DNA from: Nymphaea colorata
Lineage: Eukaryota > Streptophyta > Magnoliopsida > Nymphaeales > Nymphaeaceae
Direction: 5' to 3'
DNA length: 64,000 nucleotides
Assembly: GCF_008831285.2 (NCBI RefSeq)
Contig: NC_045139.1
Coordinates: 16,784,354 to 16,848,353, forward strand
Shown: one piece after another, positions 34,032 to 45,200 of the stretch
Position numbering within the stretch: position 1 is the stretch's first letter
Layout: every line of letters starts with the position of its first letter
Position numbers and translations under genes: made by a program
The notes under the pieces: model-generated
The model's database searches: none
Seen by the model: only the letters and a program-made list of their open reading frames with translations
What the model was told of the DNA's origin: nothing

Positions 34032-35894
34032 GCATTGTGTACAAGGCATCAAAATATGCTGCCCGCTGTTTCATCTCAAATGCATTCAATATTTCTAAGC
34101 TGATGAGTGCTGGTCAAACTGTGCCTGAGGTAACATATGCAAACTGCAGGTTATAAGCTATGAAAGGGGTTATGTGAACTCAAGAACAGCTCCGAGACAT
34201 GGTTTTGACACGTGAAACATTGCAACATCCTGAATTTTTTTGTATCAACAAGGTCTTCTCTCAATTCTTGACCACTCCATGACGATTCGCCCTACAGTCA
34301 GACACCTGAGACTTCAGAAGACTTGATTTAGCAGTCCAAGTACTTGATGGATACTCTGCTAGAGATCGAAAGAATAATTTTCAGTTCAGACATTGGGATG
34401 TCATATTGCAAGGGCGCCTGTACTGTAATCCTGCAATTCACTTCAAGCAACCTATGGAGATGAAAGAAGGGTGTGCAGGCAATTGAGCTGAGAATTGCAG
34501 ACCTTGTGAAAAATGGCAGGAGAGCTGCTTCGAGCTTCCTCAATTATGTATTACACGCTTACATAGGAGACACACACGTGCATGCATGCACATTACATGA
34601 ACCTTGTTCGCAGTTTCCTGCTCATTGAGGCATGCAAAAGCCCATGTAAAATTTTTGGGGCATGAAATTATAGATACTGAATAAAACTGGAGAAAATAAA
34701 GTGCTTGTCATTGATTTTTCCTACCAGACTAAAGTTGCAACTGCTAAGAGGAAAATTACTGGAGTTTCTGCAAGGGCATATGCCGCATCTTTCTTGTTTT
34801 TCTTTGATTTTGTCTTAGGTGTTTCATATACCGTCTATGTTTATATTTTGGTGAGAGTGACTGGTTTCTGCAATAATAGGTTGAGTTTTGCTCATTATAG
34901 GTTTCATGGAAATGGAAAAGATCCAATTTGATGAAACCATCAAGTCCCATTAGGTCTATTGGCATCAATGTATGTTTACCCTGCTCAATAAGCAGCAAGC
35001 AGCATATTGAAAATCAAGTTTGCTTAGGGATTGATTGACGGAGATATGAGAGTATAGGCATGGATGTGCGACGAGATTAAAAACTTATGTACCAAAAAAT
35101 CCAAAGCAACGTGGAAGCAATATAGGGAGGACAATATAAAACTCGCTGCCTACCGTCTAACGAAATAATAGTGAGTTATTTTTATATACTGTGAATATGA
35201 CATTGGTAACACTGGTTAGGACCTCTTAAAAAGTGATCTCGTGCACGATGATGGTTAGGACCTCTTAAAAAGTGAATCGGGCTTGCCGTTGTGTTTAAAT
35301 GAAGTTTCTTTAACCTCAACACTCTTGACAGGAGACCTGATGCCTGCAGGAATAGAACCACTACTGTAAAATGCTGAAACTGGAACACATCGGCCAGTAA
35401 ATCGAATGGTTCAACGATTCATCTAAATCAGTTGTGAAGCGACAAAAGAATGATAATTTTTTAAAATGAAGTAAATGCAATATTTATACATAATTGTGTA
35501 AAATGAGAACATTTTAAAAATAATCGATAGTAACTAATAATGTTTGATTTGATGTATCGCACCCTTGAACGGTTCGATTCGAACGGGCTCAATTTTACAA
35601 CACAAAAGCAAACCATTAGTCCCCACATGAAGGGCAGCTTGGTTTTTTAATTCTTTCTTTATGCACATGATCAGGGGATCCGAAGAACTGTTCAGTGAAA
35701 CCAAGAGAAACTGAAACTGTGTATCCTCTCTAGAGGAAGAACATTGCCTTTATTACGCATCCTCTCGTTGACACAGGATCCAGGAATTGGAGAACACTTC
35801 TCTGCGAGACCAATAGAGGAAATCTGGTGTGCTCTTGGAAGTCCAACAAATTTTCCTTGCTCCATGAGTGCTTGAAAATGAGACCAAGAAAAGC
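34032..35894. other. Spacer between the convergent DUF3755 and PQL3 genes
   Basis: The left part probably holds the unresolved last exon and 3' UTR of the DUF3755 gene. A 39-bp direct repeat with a 23-bp identical core lies at 35214-35275. I see no independent gene. Confidence 0.5.
35214..35275. repeat. Two direct copies of a 23-bp word, 39 bp apart
   Basis: The word GGTTAGGACCTCTTAAAAAG followed by TGA starts at 35214 and again at 35253. Confidence 0.85.
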
Positions 35895-36486
35895 TTACTG
35901 AATGATTGCATAAATGTTATCAAGTGCCGCAACAATTTGGTTATAGCACTCCTGCACTCGCCCGGCGTCCTTGCTTCGAGCTGCGTAGTCCAACTGTTCG
36001 ATGTAATGACCATTAAGCCTGAGAATGCCGCATTGAGGATGTATTGATTCGTAGATTGGTGATACGAGACAGTAAAACCAGCAATGGAGAACTTACTCTG
36101 GTGACGCTGTTGAACAAGTCCGAGTACAGCTTCCTGAGTTGAGGCCTCCTGCTGCCGGGCATTGACTGGATTATGGTGTACAGCTCCTGCCGCAGGCTTG
36201 AGGCGCTAGACCTCAGCGACTTCTGAGCTTCCTTCCACGACTCCAACTGGATCAAGTCCTTGAGCTCGACGAGTTCCTGAGCGTGGATTCTTGCTCTTGG
36301 CCGTGCCTCCTCCACCGTTAGATCCGGCGCCACGAACTTGAATTCTAAGCACAACCCACGTCCGGGACTCGAAAGGAAACATGGCGCCGATAGGAGAACG
36401 GTAGAGAGGGTTCTTCTACTTGTGGAGAAATTGGTGAGCGTTAAAGGAGTTCTTGTGAGGAATGGGGATTGAAGAAGAAACGCCAT
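35895..36486 (-). CDS. PQL3: Chloroplast PsbQ-like protein (PQL3 type), two exons
   Basis: Members of this family are lumenal four-helix proteins related to photosystem II PsbQ; related PQL proteins are subunits of the chloroplast NDH complex. Exon 1 is 36486-36097 and exon 2 is 35993-35895, joining in frame to 162 aa. Residues 1 to about 50 are rich in Ser, Thr, Leu and Arg, like a transit peptide. The mature part contains ELVELKDLIQLESWKEAQKS, TIIQSMPGSRRPQLRKLYSD, LFNSVTR, then LDYAARSKDAG and the terminal helix QIVAALDNIYAIIQ. The intron acceptor is at GAACAG (35994-35999); another CAG 25 bases earlier would give a stop after Ala. In-frame upstream Met codons at 36516 and 36627 are possible starts; I chose 36486 because MAFLLQSP opens a typical transit peptide. 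The PQL3 assignment rests on remembered similarity of the PQLRKLYS-LFNS-LDYAAR block. Confidence 0.83.
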
Positions 36487-37198
36487 GCTGGTTTTGTAGA
36501 TCAGTGGGGAGGCCATGCCAATGCTGGTCTGTAGATAAGCTTTGTTAATGGTGGGACCAAAGCCTTGGTCTGAATGATTCCATGCTTGTGGATGAGACTG
36601 AAATGGATTTGTTGTGGAGATGGGCACATGTGGTTTGGCTGTCTAAGATCTGCCATAGACCTAATTTCATTCATGGTTCCTGAGAAATCGAAAATTTTTT
36701 CGCCGATCTGAATCGAAATGGTGACAAATCTTTGTTTGGTGGCTTCCATTCAACGAAGTTGTTCATAATGGTACATACATGGGAACTGTGCAGTGGATTA
36801 TTTGAATTATTTCTATTCTCCAAATAATGGCGTTGGGAGATCATGAATGAAACTGCATAATGAATCTGCATGAATTTGATCAACAATCGGATTTGAATTA
36901 ATTTACCAGATCAGATTAAATGTATTCACAAGCAAAATGGGAGATATTGATGCCAATCCATTCAGATTGGGATTTATTGTATCCTACCCATAACCCAATT
37001 CATGTTCAAATCCAATCAGCATATATATATCATTGTGCAAAAAGTTAAGTGGGAATACTATATTAAAGGTGACATCTACCGAATACTTACGTGATGGAAC
37101 CAAATACGAATCTGAATTAAAAAAAAAAAATCCAAATCCACATCCCACAAAAAGTTTCCCCAAATCTTGACTTGGAACCTCCAAAATACAACCAAGAA

Positions 37199-37460
37199 GG
37201 TTTATACTCAATGGATTCGAGGTTCGAATCTCAAGGTCGCTGGTCATACTGAGCTGTATTATTTTTAAGGTTTATACTAAATGGATTCGAGGTTCGAATC
37301 TCAAGGTCACTGGTCATACTGAGCTGTATTATTTTTAAGATTTATACTCAATGGATTTGAGGTTCGAATCTCAAGGTCGCTGGTCATACCGAGCTGTATT
37401 ATTTTTAAGGTTTATACTCAATGGAATCCAGGTTTGAATCTCAATGTCACTGTATTACTT
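37199..37460. repeat. 70-bp tandem array, 3.7 copies, with B-box-like motif
   Basis: Copies begin at 37199, 37269, 37339 and 37409; the last is partial (about 52 bp). The first three copies differ at only a few positions, the last at more. Each copy contains GAGGTTCGAATCTC or a one-base variant, which resembles the RNA polymerase III B box (GGTTCGANTCC), followed in copies 1-3 by GGTC(G/A)CTGGTCATAC and GAGCTGTATTATTTTTAAG. Confidence 0.92.
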
Positions 37461-38251
37461 TTCTGTGTTGTAAAGAGTGACAAAATATATATCATATTTG
37501 ATGCATAAGGGCATGACCTTGCCATTTTTTCTTAGAGAAGAACACAAGGTTATGTTTCTTACTTAACCGTGTGTTTATAAAACTTAAAAAGATTAGGCAT
37601 CAATGTGTAAATAAGCAAAAATTAGGCGCATTTTACTGTTAACCTGATTTTCATCACTTTTTTTCGTAAAGCATGACCGAAGTTGCAGACTACGCATATT
37701 ATGTGCATGCATTCACATACACACGTACAGCGCAAACCACTTGCATGAATACATGCATATTAAAAATAAAATTCTTAAATTATGTTTTGGCCAAATTTTC
37801 AAGACAGGAAGGGCACTCATATGGAAAATTTTGATTTTAAAAAACATAAAATATAATATGAATAATTTCTGATACTTAATTATAATATAAGAATAATTTG
37901 TTACATCGCTAAATTGATGGATTTTCTTACTTTCTCATACTGAATTATAATAAATTATATATATATATATATATAATTAAATTGCAAATATAAAAGTCAA
38001 CGTATTTTTTTCAAAAGTTTCAAGTACCTTTCAAATAAGACAAAGCCTTTTGATTAAGGATACTCATTTACGTCTCTCTTTTTCTCTTCCACCTCATCCT
38101 TTGAAATGTATTTTGAAATCTTTAAAATAAATCTACATCATATAGTTTCAACTTAATGTCCACAGTTGATCTCATTAAAACCAACAATCTCAACAGTTTT
38201 CACCAACCAAAGTTTGGTATGTGAGAGTACGGTAGCCACCTATTTTTTTCT

Positions 38252-38261
38252 AACACACACA

Positions 38262-38307
<46 letters not shown>
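38252..38307. repeat. Compound microsatellite (CA)n-(TA)n
   Basis: A CA run with a 'tgc' interruption passes into TA dinucleotides. Confidence 0.92.
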
Positions 38308-38489
38308 AAAGAAATTAATTCAGCTGGCTAATGGATAACTTAAAAATTTAAACGGCTGCTAAAACTATCATACAAATTATTGCTAAAAACATCATAATAA
38401 GCCATGATTACCCTATGTACCATGATTATATAGGTGATTAACACAAATATAAGAAATATTTGATTCAATTAACAAACAAAATTATGTTA

Positions 38490-38570
38490 AGAAAATAATA
38501 TAAATAAAAAAATGTGGGCAACTGCCTACACAAGCTCATACGTAGCTCTGCCACATGATATCTCGTAATA
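38490..38570. repeat. Degraded repeat, reverse relative of 23585-23700
   Basis: 'gtgggcaactgcctacac' followed by 'gtagctctgccacatgat' resembles, in reverse complement, the left end of the repeat at 23585. Confidence 0.35.
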
Positions 38571-39211
38571 AGTAATGATTTTGACATAAAAACGCATTAT
38601 CCTTAGCTTGAAAGTGGGGCAAGGCGGCACATGAACTATGTTAGCCCTGAGCTTAGCTTATTCGAACCCAGGCTGACATCCATAAGGACAAAGTAAGCTA
38701 GTCATTTCTCACAAGTATCGAGCTGACTTGACTTGGTTGAACATGATTTTTTTTTTTTTTTTTGAAGAGAAATTAATCATATGCATCTGATTTTTTTAAA
38801 GTTAGTTTGATTATTTTAACAAAGATTTTCATTTTCAAGTTCTACAATTCATATTCTTTTACATATTGAAAAGTCTTAGATTACTCATTTTTTAAGACTT
38901 TTACTTATAATATCATTTTTTTTTTGCAACATTACGTGTTATGATAGTATAATTTTCAAATTTGTACGTTTATGTGGGAGACATCGTGTGACACGATTTG
39001 TTTTTGGTATGTACTTTCGGTCAAAAATGTAAGCGGAAAAGAAAAGGGGGGAGGGGAAAAAAGAGTTTCCTGCGTAGACCCCCGTTTCGTTTTGCTTTGT
39101 GAAAAATTTGGGGGTTTTCCACCTCTTCTCATTCTCGGAGTCGAAGATGGTCTAGAACCAGCGTCCATCTCCCCCATCCACGCCTTCGGACTACTGTGAC
39201 TGTCCTCTTCG

Positions 39212-42200
39212 ATGGCGTCGGACTCTTTGATCAATCAGATTCATCACCTTTTCAACAGATTCAACGCTCTTTTGACGGCCAAGATTTCCGATCTAGTGCT
39301 CGTCTTGTCCAACCATAAGGTATTTTTGGTTGCTTCTCGGATTTTCGTCTTTGCCTGGAACTCAGACTTTGTTAACTTCTCGCCTTACCGTTTCACATCT
39401 TTTAGCTTGGAAATCTTGGCAAACTCAAGGATTTAGCTGATGGAACATGTGATCTGTGCCTTTAGTTGATATTTTATATATTTTTCCCATTTCGTTACTG
39501 TTGTTCTCTGTCAAAATGGTGAAATTGGATGCCAGTTGAATGGCATCAGATTTTCAGAATCTGGTTGTTATTATCTGATTTGCGTTCATGTATATTGTGT
39601 TAACAGCGAGATTTGTTGTTTAGGCGTTGATCCTTTTGTTTAGTGTGAAGAATCTTGCTCGGATAAGAAATACCCATGTGGCCATGTCAAACACGTCATA
39701 TTCTGCCGAATGTGTTATGGTTGTACCTGGTTATGGAGCACCGTCGTCGCATATGTGGCTTCATTATCAGCATCTCATATGCATCCTTGGGATTTCAACC
39801 TTCCCCCCACTTCCTTTACCCCATCCTTCAAACCGAAGGCTGCTTCCATGGTGAAAAGGCAATGAGGCACAACAACCTCTCTTAGAAGTCGGAACCATTA
39901 CTATCATTGTAAAAAATGAGTGGATTAAAACATTGTATAGTACATGAAAAACCGAAAAACCGAGTGTTACTTATTTTGATTGACCAGCTTGCAAATAGTC
40001 ATTATGTCAAAGAGGCCACAACTGAGGTAAACTTTCAAACAGATTGGAGTGCCTTATGGCATATGTAGATTATGCCTTTTCAGGGCGTTGCTTGATCGAA
40101 GGTCCATCACACATAAAGGTTCACAGGGCTGGACAAGAAATTGTCCAGCTGTTTGTAGTGGGAATAGAGAAAATCTTCCGTTAAACTGTGAACAGCTACG
40201 AGCAATGCAGAAAATGCTGGGCATGTTATAGTTAGACTTCTTCTGCAACTTGGAGAACAGTTATCAGCAATTTACCTTCAGGGAAGAGTACACCCATTAA
40301 CACTGACGTATCTGGAAGAATATGTGAAGGAAAACCTACACGAGAAACCTGATTTAAGTTGGTAATCCAATTCAAGGTTGTTCCTTTTTCTTTTTTTGAA
40401 GTATTTTGAAGTGGCAATAACGTCCATAGTGAATTCTTGCTTTTGTCCTTAGTGATAGATATAGGCAGACAGAATAGTATAGAAGCTAGCTGTGAGGTGA
40501 ATATGTTTAATACGATGGGTGCGGCGAAAGGGATTTCAACATCAAAATGTGGTCAAGTTGCAGTAGGTGAATACAGGCGCTCTAGGCTAGGCACATGGCT
40601 CTTGGAACATGAAAGCTATGGAGGGCAACTGTGTTTGTGTCTGTGCCTTTTGTTATTCAAATCTGGACGTAGAGACGTAAAGTCAGAATCTCCAAAATGT
40701 AGTAACAGGAACTAGAATCCTATAGATTGGATTTTATGACCTGGAAAAGCCTAAGAGTGTTGGATTTTTAAGCCTTATAAAATAAAATCTACAGATTGAA
40801 TTTTTAGTTTTTTTTTTTTTTCTGAACCATAGACTTAATTCATCCATACAGTTGGATTTGTGAAAAGCCACCAAAATATGGTACAAATGGCTTGACAACC
40901 ATTGGGCTGCTAGATCTTTGGACGCCCAAATCTAATTCCTCTGTGTATATTGTATGTATACCCAAAAATATGAGGACTAGGAGTACTATCATAAATTGTT
41001 GAATGTGATTTGATCATTCGTTTCAAGATGTTAGTTTACTTTTCAAGAAGGTGGACAATATATACGGTTTTGTTTTAAAAAAACTGTCTTTACATGTGGT
41101 CTACTGAGAGTTGTCCGATCAAGTTACTCAAAAACTTCATATGTAACATGCTTAGTCCTCATAGTTTCTAGTGCACATATTCCAGCTTATCTCATAACAT
41201 GTAACGACACAGATATGATCTCTTCATGTTTGAAAATGTAGAATGTACACAAAAAATCATCATTTGAGGATATCTAAAAAGGACTTCATAAGACAAAAAT
41301 CATGTCATTTGTTTCAAACTCTCATAAAATCGTATGTGTACAATAAACAAGTTGAGTATGTTGATACCTATGCTGTCTGACGTACATTACACTTATGTGT
41401 TTAGTTTTACACAAAAACATTCAAGAACATAATTTATGGAAAAGATGGTTGGACCAGCCTTATATTGTAGGTAATTAGGTCTTTATAATTTTACGAGCTC
41501 ACATTTCTTTCTTTTTTTTTGTTGGGGATAGCTTGAATAAAAGTTTGATTGTGTCATGTTCTTATCCTACTGATACATTTTTTCCTTCTTGCAATGGATG
41601 CATATTTTTCTCATGCTTATTTTATGCTTCTGATTCTATGCTAGCTTTCTGAAAGATCTTATGAACTCTCATTGTTCCATTTTCCTGTTATTTTCCTTAT
41701 ATGTTAGAATGTTCCAATCTTTTCAGAGTGCTGGTTCAATTGGTGCTCTTGCGGGACTTGCTATAGCTATAGTTTTCACATGGAAGTTCTTGAAAACCCC
41801 TGATAGACACCGGAGAAGGCAACAGAAACGAAGGGGTTCTTCGTCAAATATTGGTGCTGAGAATCCAGCACATAATGTTGCACCTAGTTCTGAAGAGAGT
41901 CATCTCTTGAATGCAATGGGTCACACAGAAATTGAAGAATTTCATCCTCCCATGAAGGTAATGTTTGGTTTAATGTTAGCAGTGTTTCTATTTGGTACAT
42001 CAACTGATGCCTACATATCACCCTTTTTCTTTTCTTTAGCAGCTGAGCCTGGGTCAAATTGTAAGGAAGAAATTAAATGGTGGTAAAAAGGTAACAATAC
42101 ACTTCTGTTCTTCAAGTTTAGTGAAAGAAACCATTGGTGCTCTCTAGAATTTTGGGAGCCAGGAAGCTTTTTGCAGTCAGTTATATTTTTCCCATCTCAA

Positions 42201-45200
42201 ATATTTTAGTAATACATAACAACTATTTTATTAACTCTAAAAATTATGTTATTTTGTTGCTTTTGAACATATAAATGGCTAGATTGGAGTGCAATATTAT
42301 GGCAACCTTTCTTGATATGCACGACGTTATTAGCTATGGACCTGTGTTGCTACAACTTTTTTCTGAAACAAATTGAAGTTTAGTGCTACATCTTGGGAAT
42401 TATAGTCAGAGAATCCAATTACCCAAGAGATAACTATTGTAATGATGCTCTAAATGCTGTCACATGGGTTGACATTATTAGCTGTGGACCTGTGTTGCTA
42501 CAACTTTTTTCTGCAACAAATTGAAGTTTAGTGCTGCATCATGGGAATTATAGTCAGAGAACCCAATTACCGAAGAGATATTATTGTGATGATGCTCTAA
42601 ATGCTGTCACATGGGTTGCTTCTAAAAGGCAATTTTCCCATGTTGCAATCACGTTTGCATTTTGTGTATCCCTATATCAACATCTGCCATAAGGAGAGGA
42701 AGGATTCAAGTTGTCATCCCCCATCATCAAGCTTTTGTTAAAGAAGGGTAACGTAATATTTGAGCTACTAAGCATGCATACGTAGGATAAGGTAAACTGA
42801 CCTTTCTCCTTCGTTGCCCAAAAGCTGAGAAGCATATTACTTAATTCTGTGCCCAAAAGCTGAGAAGCATATTACTTAATTTTGTGGCCATTTACCACCC
42901 ATGCAGCTCCTCTCAGGGATTTTAATTTGTAGAGACCTCAGACTGTGTCCCCATCCATTATTACTGTCGACTGTTGCAAGCTGGCAGGCTGGATGTTGGT
43001 TGCAAGAATTTAGAAATCCTCTCTCAATGCCCCTATCCATCACTTGTTATGTTGCCCTAGGAATTATTTGTCATTCACTTAATTTCAGCAACTAACTACT
43101 TTTATGCATTAGATTATCAGACATATCTTGTTGAGTTTCAGTTAGTTATTTAGTATGCATGTGCACATTTCAGCAAATTCCCACTGGGTAACTTGCCTTT
43201 ATTATTCCATTACAACTGTGGCCAATGTGGTGCAGTGCTTAGGGAGCAACCCGGCTGGTTTTGTTTTTAGTGCCATCGCCTGCAGTTAGTCATGCTATAG
43301 AATGATATACATGCAATTTTCTTTTTAACTTCAGATATGTCTGCTTTTTCATTTTAGCATAACTTTTCTGTGTTTTAGGTCCTTTGATTTATCTCTTATC
43401 TGTCTATCTATCTTTTGATGCAGATGACGTGTCAGCTGCTTGGTGTCATCCTCGAAGAGCGTACACCAGAAGAGCTGCAGGTTAGCAGATGAAACTTTTC
43501 ACCTTTTAAGAATATATGAATAAATAACTCTTATTTTTCCTTGTTTTCTATTGCAGAAGCATGCAACAGTGAGACCATCAGTGGTGGAAGTTCTGTTGGC
43601 AATTGCTAAGTATTGTGATCTTTACCTCATGGAAAGGATCCTTGATGATGAGAGTTCGGTATGTGTCATTTTCATCCTTCTTCGATCTATATATTTCTTC
43701 TGACCTATGTCACCGCGGTACCGGTACGGGTGCTGGTACGGGTACGGGTACGGCGTTTTTGTTAATCTTGGTACGCTGTACGGCAAAAATATTATTTTTT
43801 TAATTAAAAAAATTATAAATTTTGAGTAAAACAAATCATAATATTATCACATCAATAACACAAAATTCTTCCCTACATCCAATCTCATCTCATAAAGAAA
43901 CATTCAAAAAAAAAAAATCAAAGATGAGGTGTATCGGTGGGAGCGGCAAAGATTAAGTCCTCGACCTTAAGACATCAACGATGAAGATGCCCCCTTGATC
44001 CAATCCCACCCGTTCATCCTCTTCCATTCCCAATTCCCGTCCCTTGAGACTAAGCACCAGATCGCAACTCCACCCAACGCAGCTGCCCTGTCTCCCTCTT
44101 CCTCCCCACCTTCCTTCCTCCTCTCCCAACCACGCAGCTGCCCTGTCTCCCTCTTCCTCCCCACCTTCCTTCCTCCTCTCCTAAACACGCAGCTGCCTTG
44201 TCTCCCTCTTCCTCCCCACCTTTCTTCCTCCTCTCCCAACCACGCAGCCCTCTTCCTCCCCACCTTCCTTCCTCCTCTCCCAAAACAGCCGCCGGAAAAC
44301 CGTTGCCGTCAACCGGTCGTCCGTCGCCGGTCACTGTCTGCCGCTGCCGCTGCCCGACAAATGAGAACCTCCCAGCAGCCGCCGTTGGAACGCTCGAGAG
44401 GTGGAGAGGGAGAACGGAGAAGACGATGCAATCGCTGCGTTTTTTTCATTATGATATGGTTTGGATCTGGTTTCGACCCGAAACCAGATCCAAACGTACC
44501 ACCGCGTACCGACGTACCGGTACTGCCGCACCGGCGAACCGGTACCGGTACGCAAGCCAACCTGGCATACCGCGGTGACATAGCTTCTGACATTTAACTT
44601 ACAACCTTGAAATTCTACTTTCTCATTGTCCATGCTCTTCCTTTTTCCTTGTTTTACATCTAATCTTTTAAACTACTTGGTGGATATTAGTCGTTTCAAG
44701 GTGAACATGCCTGTAAATGTTTCTGGTAGAGGACATATTCAAGTTATCTCCTTTGCTTCCTAGGCAACTCTTAGAAAGTGGATCTACCTTTTGAAGAGGT
44801 TGTCCCACTGGCTAGTTCTTAAATTTGCATACTTCTTTTGGATGGATATGCAGAATGAAATCACCAGCTTGCACATTTCCTCAAAAGCGTGGAAAAATCA
44901 TCAAAATTTTATTTCTTTTTCTACATGGTTTGGCCAATTTGCCAAGTTGGTTTCAACTTCAAATTTGGCTGTAGCTTGGTTGAGGTGTTTGCGAGTACAT
45001 ATCTTTTCTTCCAATTTTCCTTTTCTATCTTGTCTTGGATATGCTTTTTTTTTTTGTGCTTGATGTTTCTCTCTCTTTTTTTTTTCAGTCTATTTATTTA
45101 TTAATTTAGTATAAAATGCGAATTCATGACTGTACTAGCTTGTTGTTCTGCTTGTTTAGTTTTTTAATTTAGAGGGTACTTGATGACCTTGTATGCGACA

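Larger units (their letters stand above)
36487..39211. other. Spacer between the divergent PQL3 and PEX22 genes
   Basis: This 2.7-kb AT-rich stretch should contain both promoters. It holds the 70-bp tandem array (37199-37460), a (TA)n run near 37956-37976, a CA/TA microsatellite (38252-38307) and a degraded repeat (38490-38570). The last 200 bp before the PEX22 ATG are GC-richer, as expected for a 5' UTR. No further gene is supported. Confidence 0.5.

Noticed and set aside
35994-36100. Apparent one-base frameshift in PQL3 between SVTR and LNGHYIEQLDY
   Set aside because: Using the acceptor GAACAG (35994-35999) joins SVTR directly to LDYAAR in frame, which also fits the family; no frameshift is needed.
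37199-37460. CRISPR array or tRNA gene
   Set aside because: The units are contiguous with no spacers, so not CRISPR. Only the B-box-like arm is present, without A box or cloverleaf, so not a tRNA gene.
43995-44597. 200-aa open frame with Pro/Ser/Leu-rich repeats
   Set aside because: It is a reading of the 55-bp minisatellite inside the TIR element; similarly long frames exist on the opposite strand.
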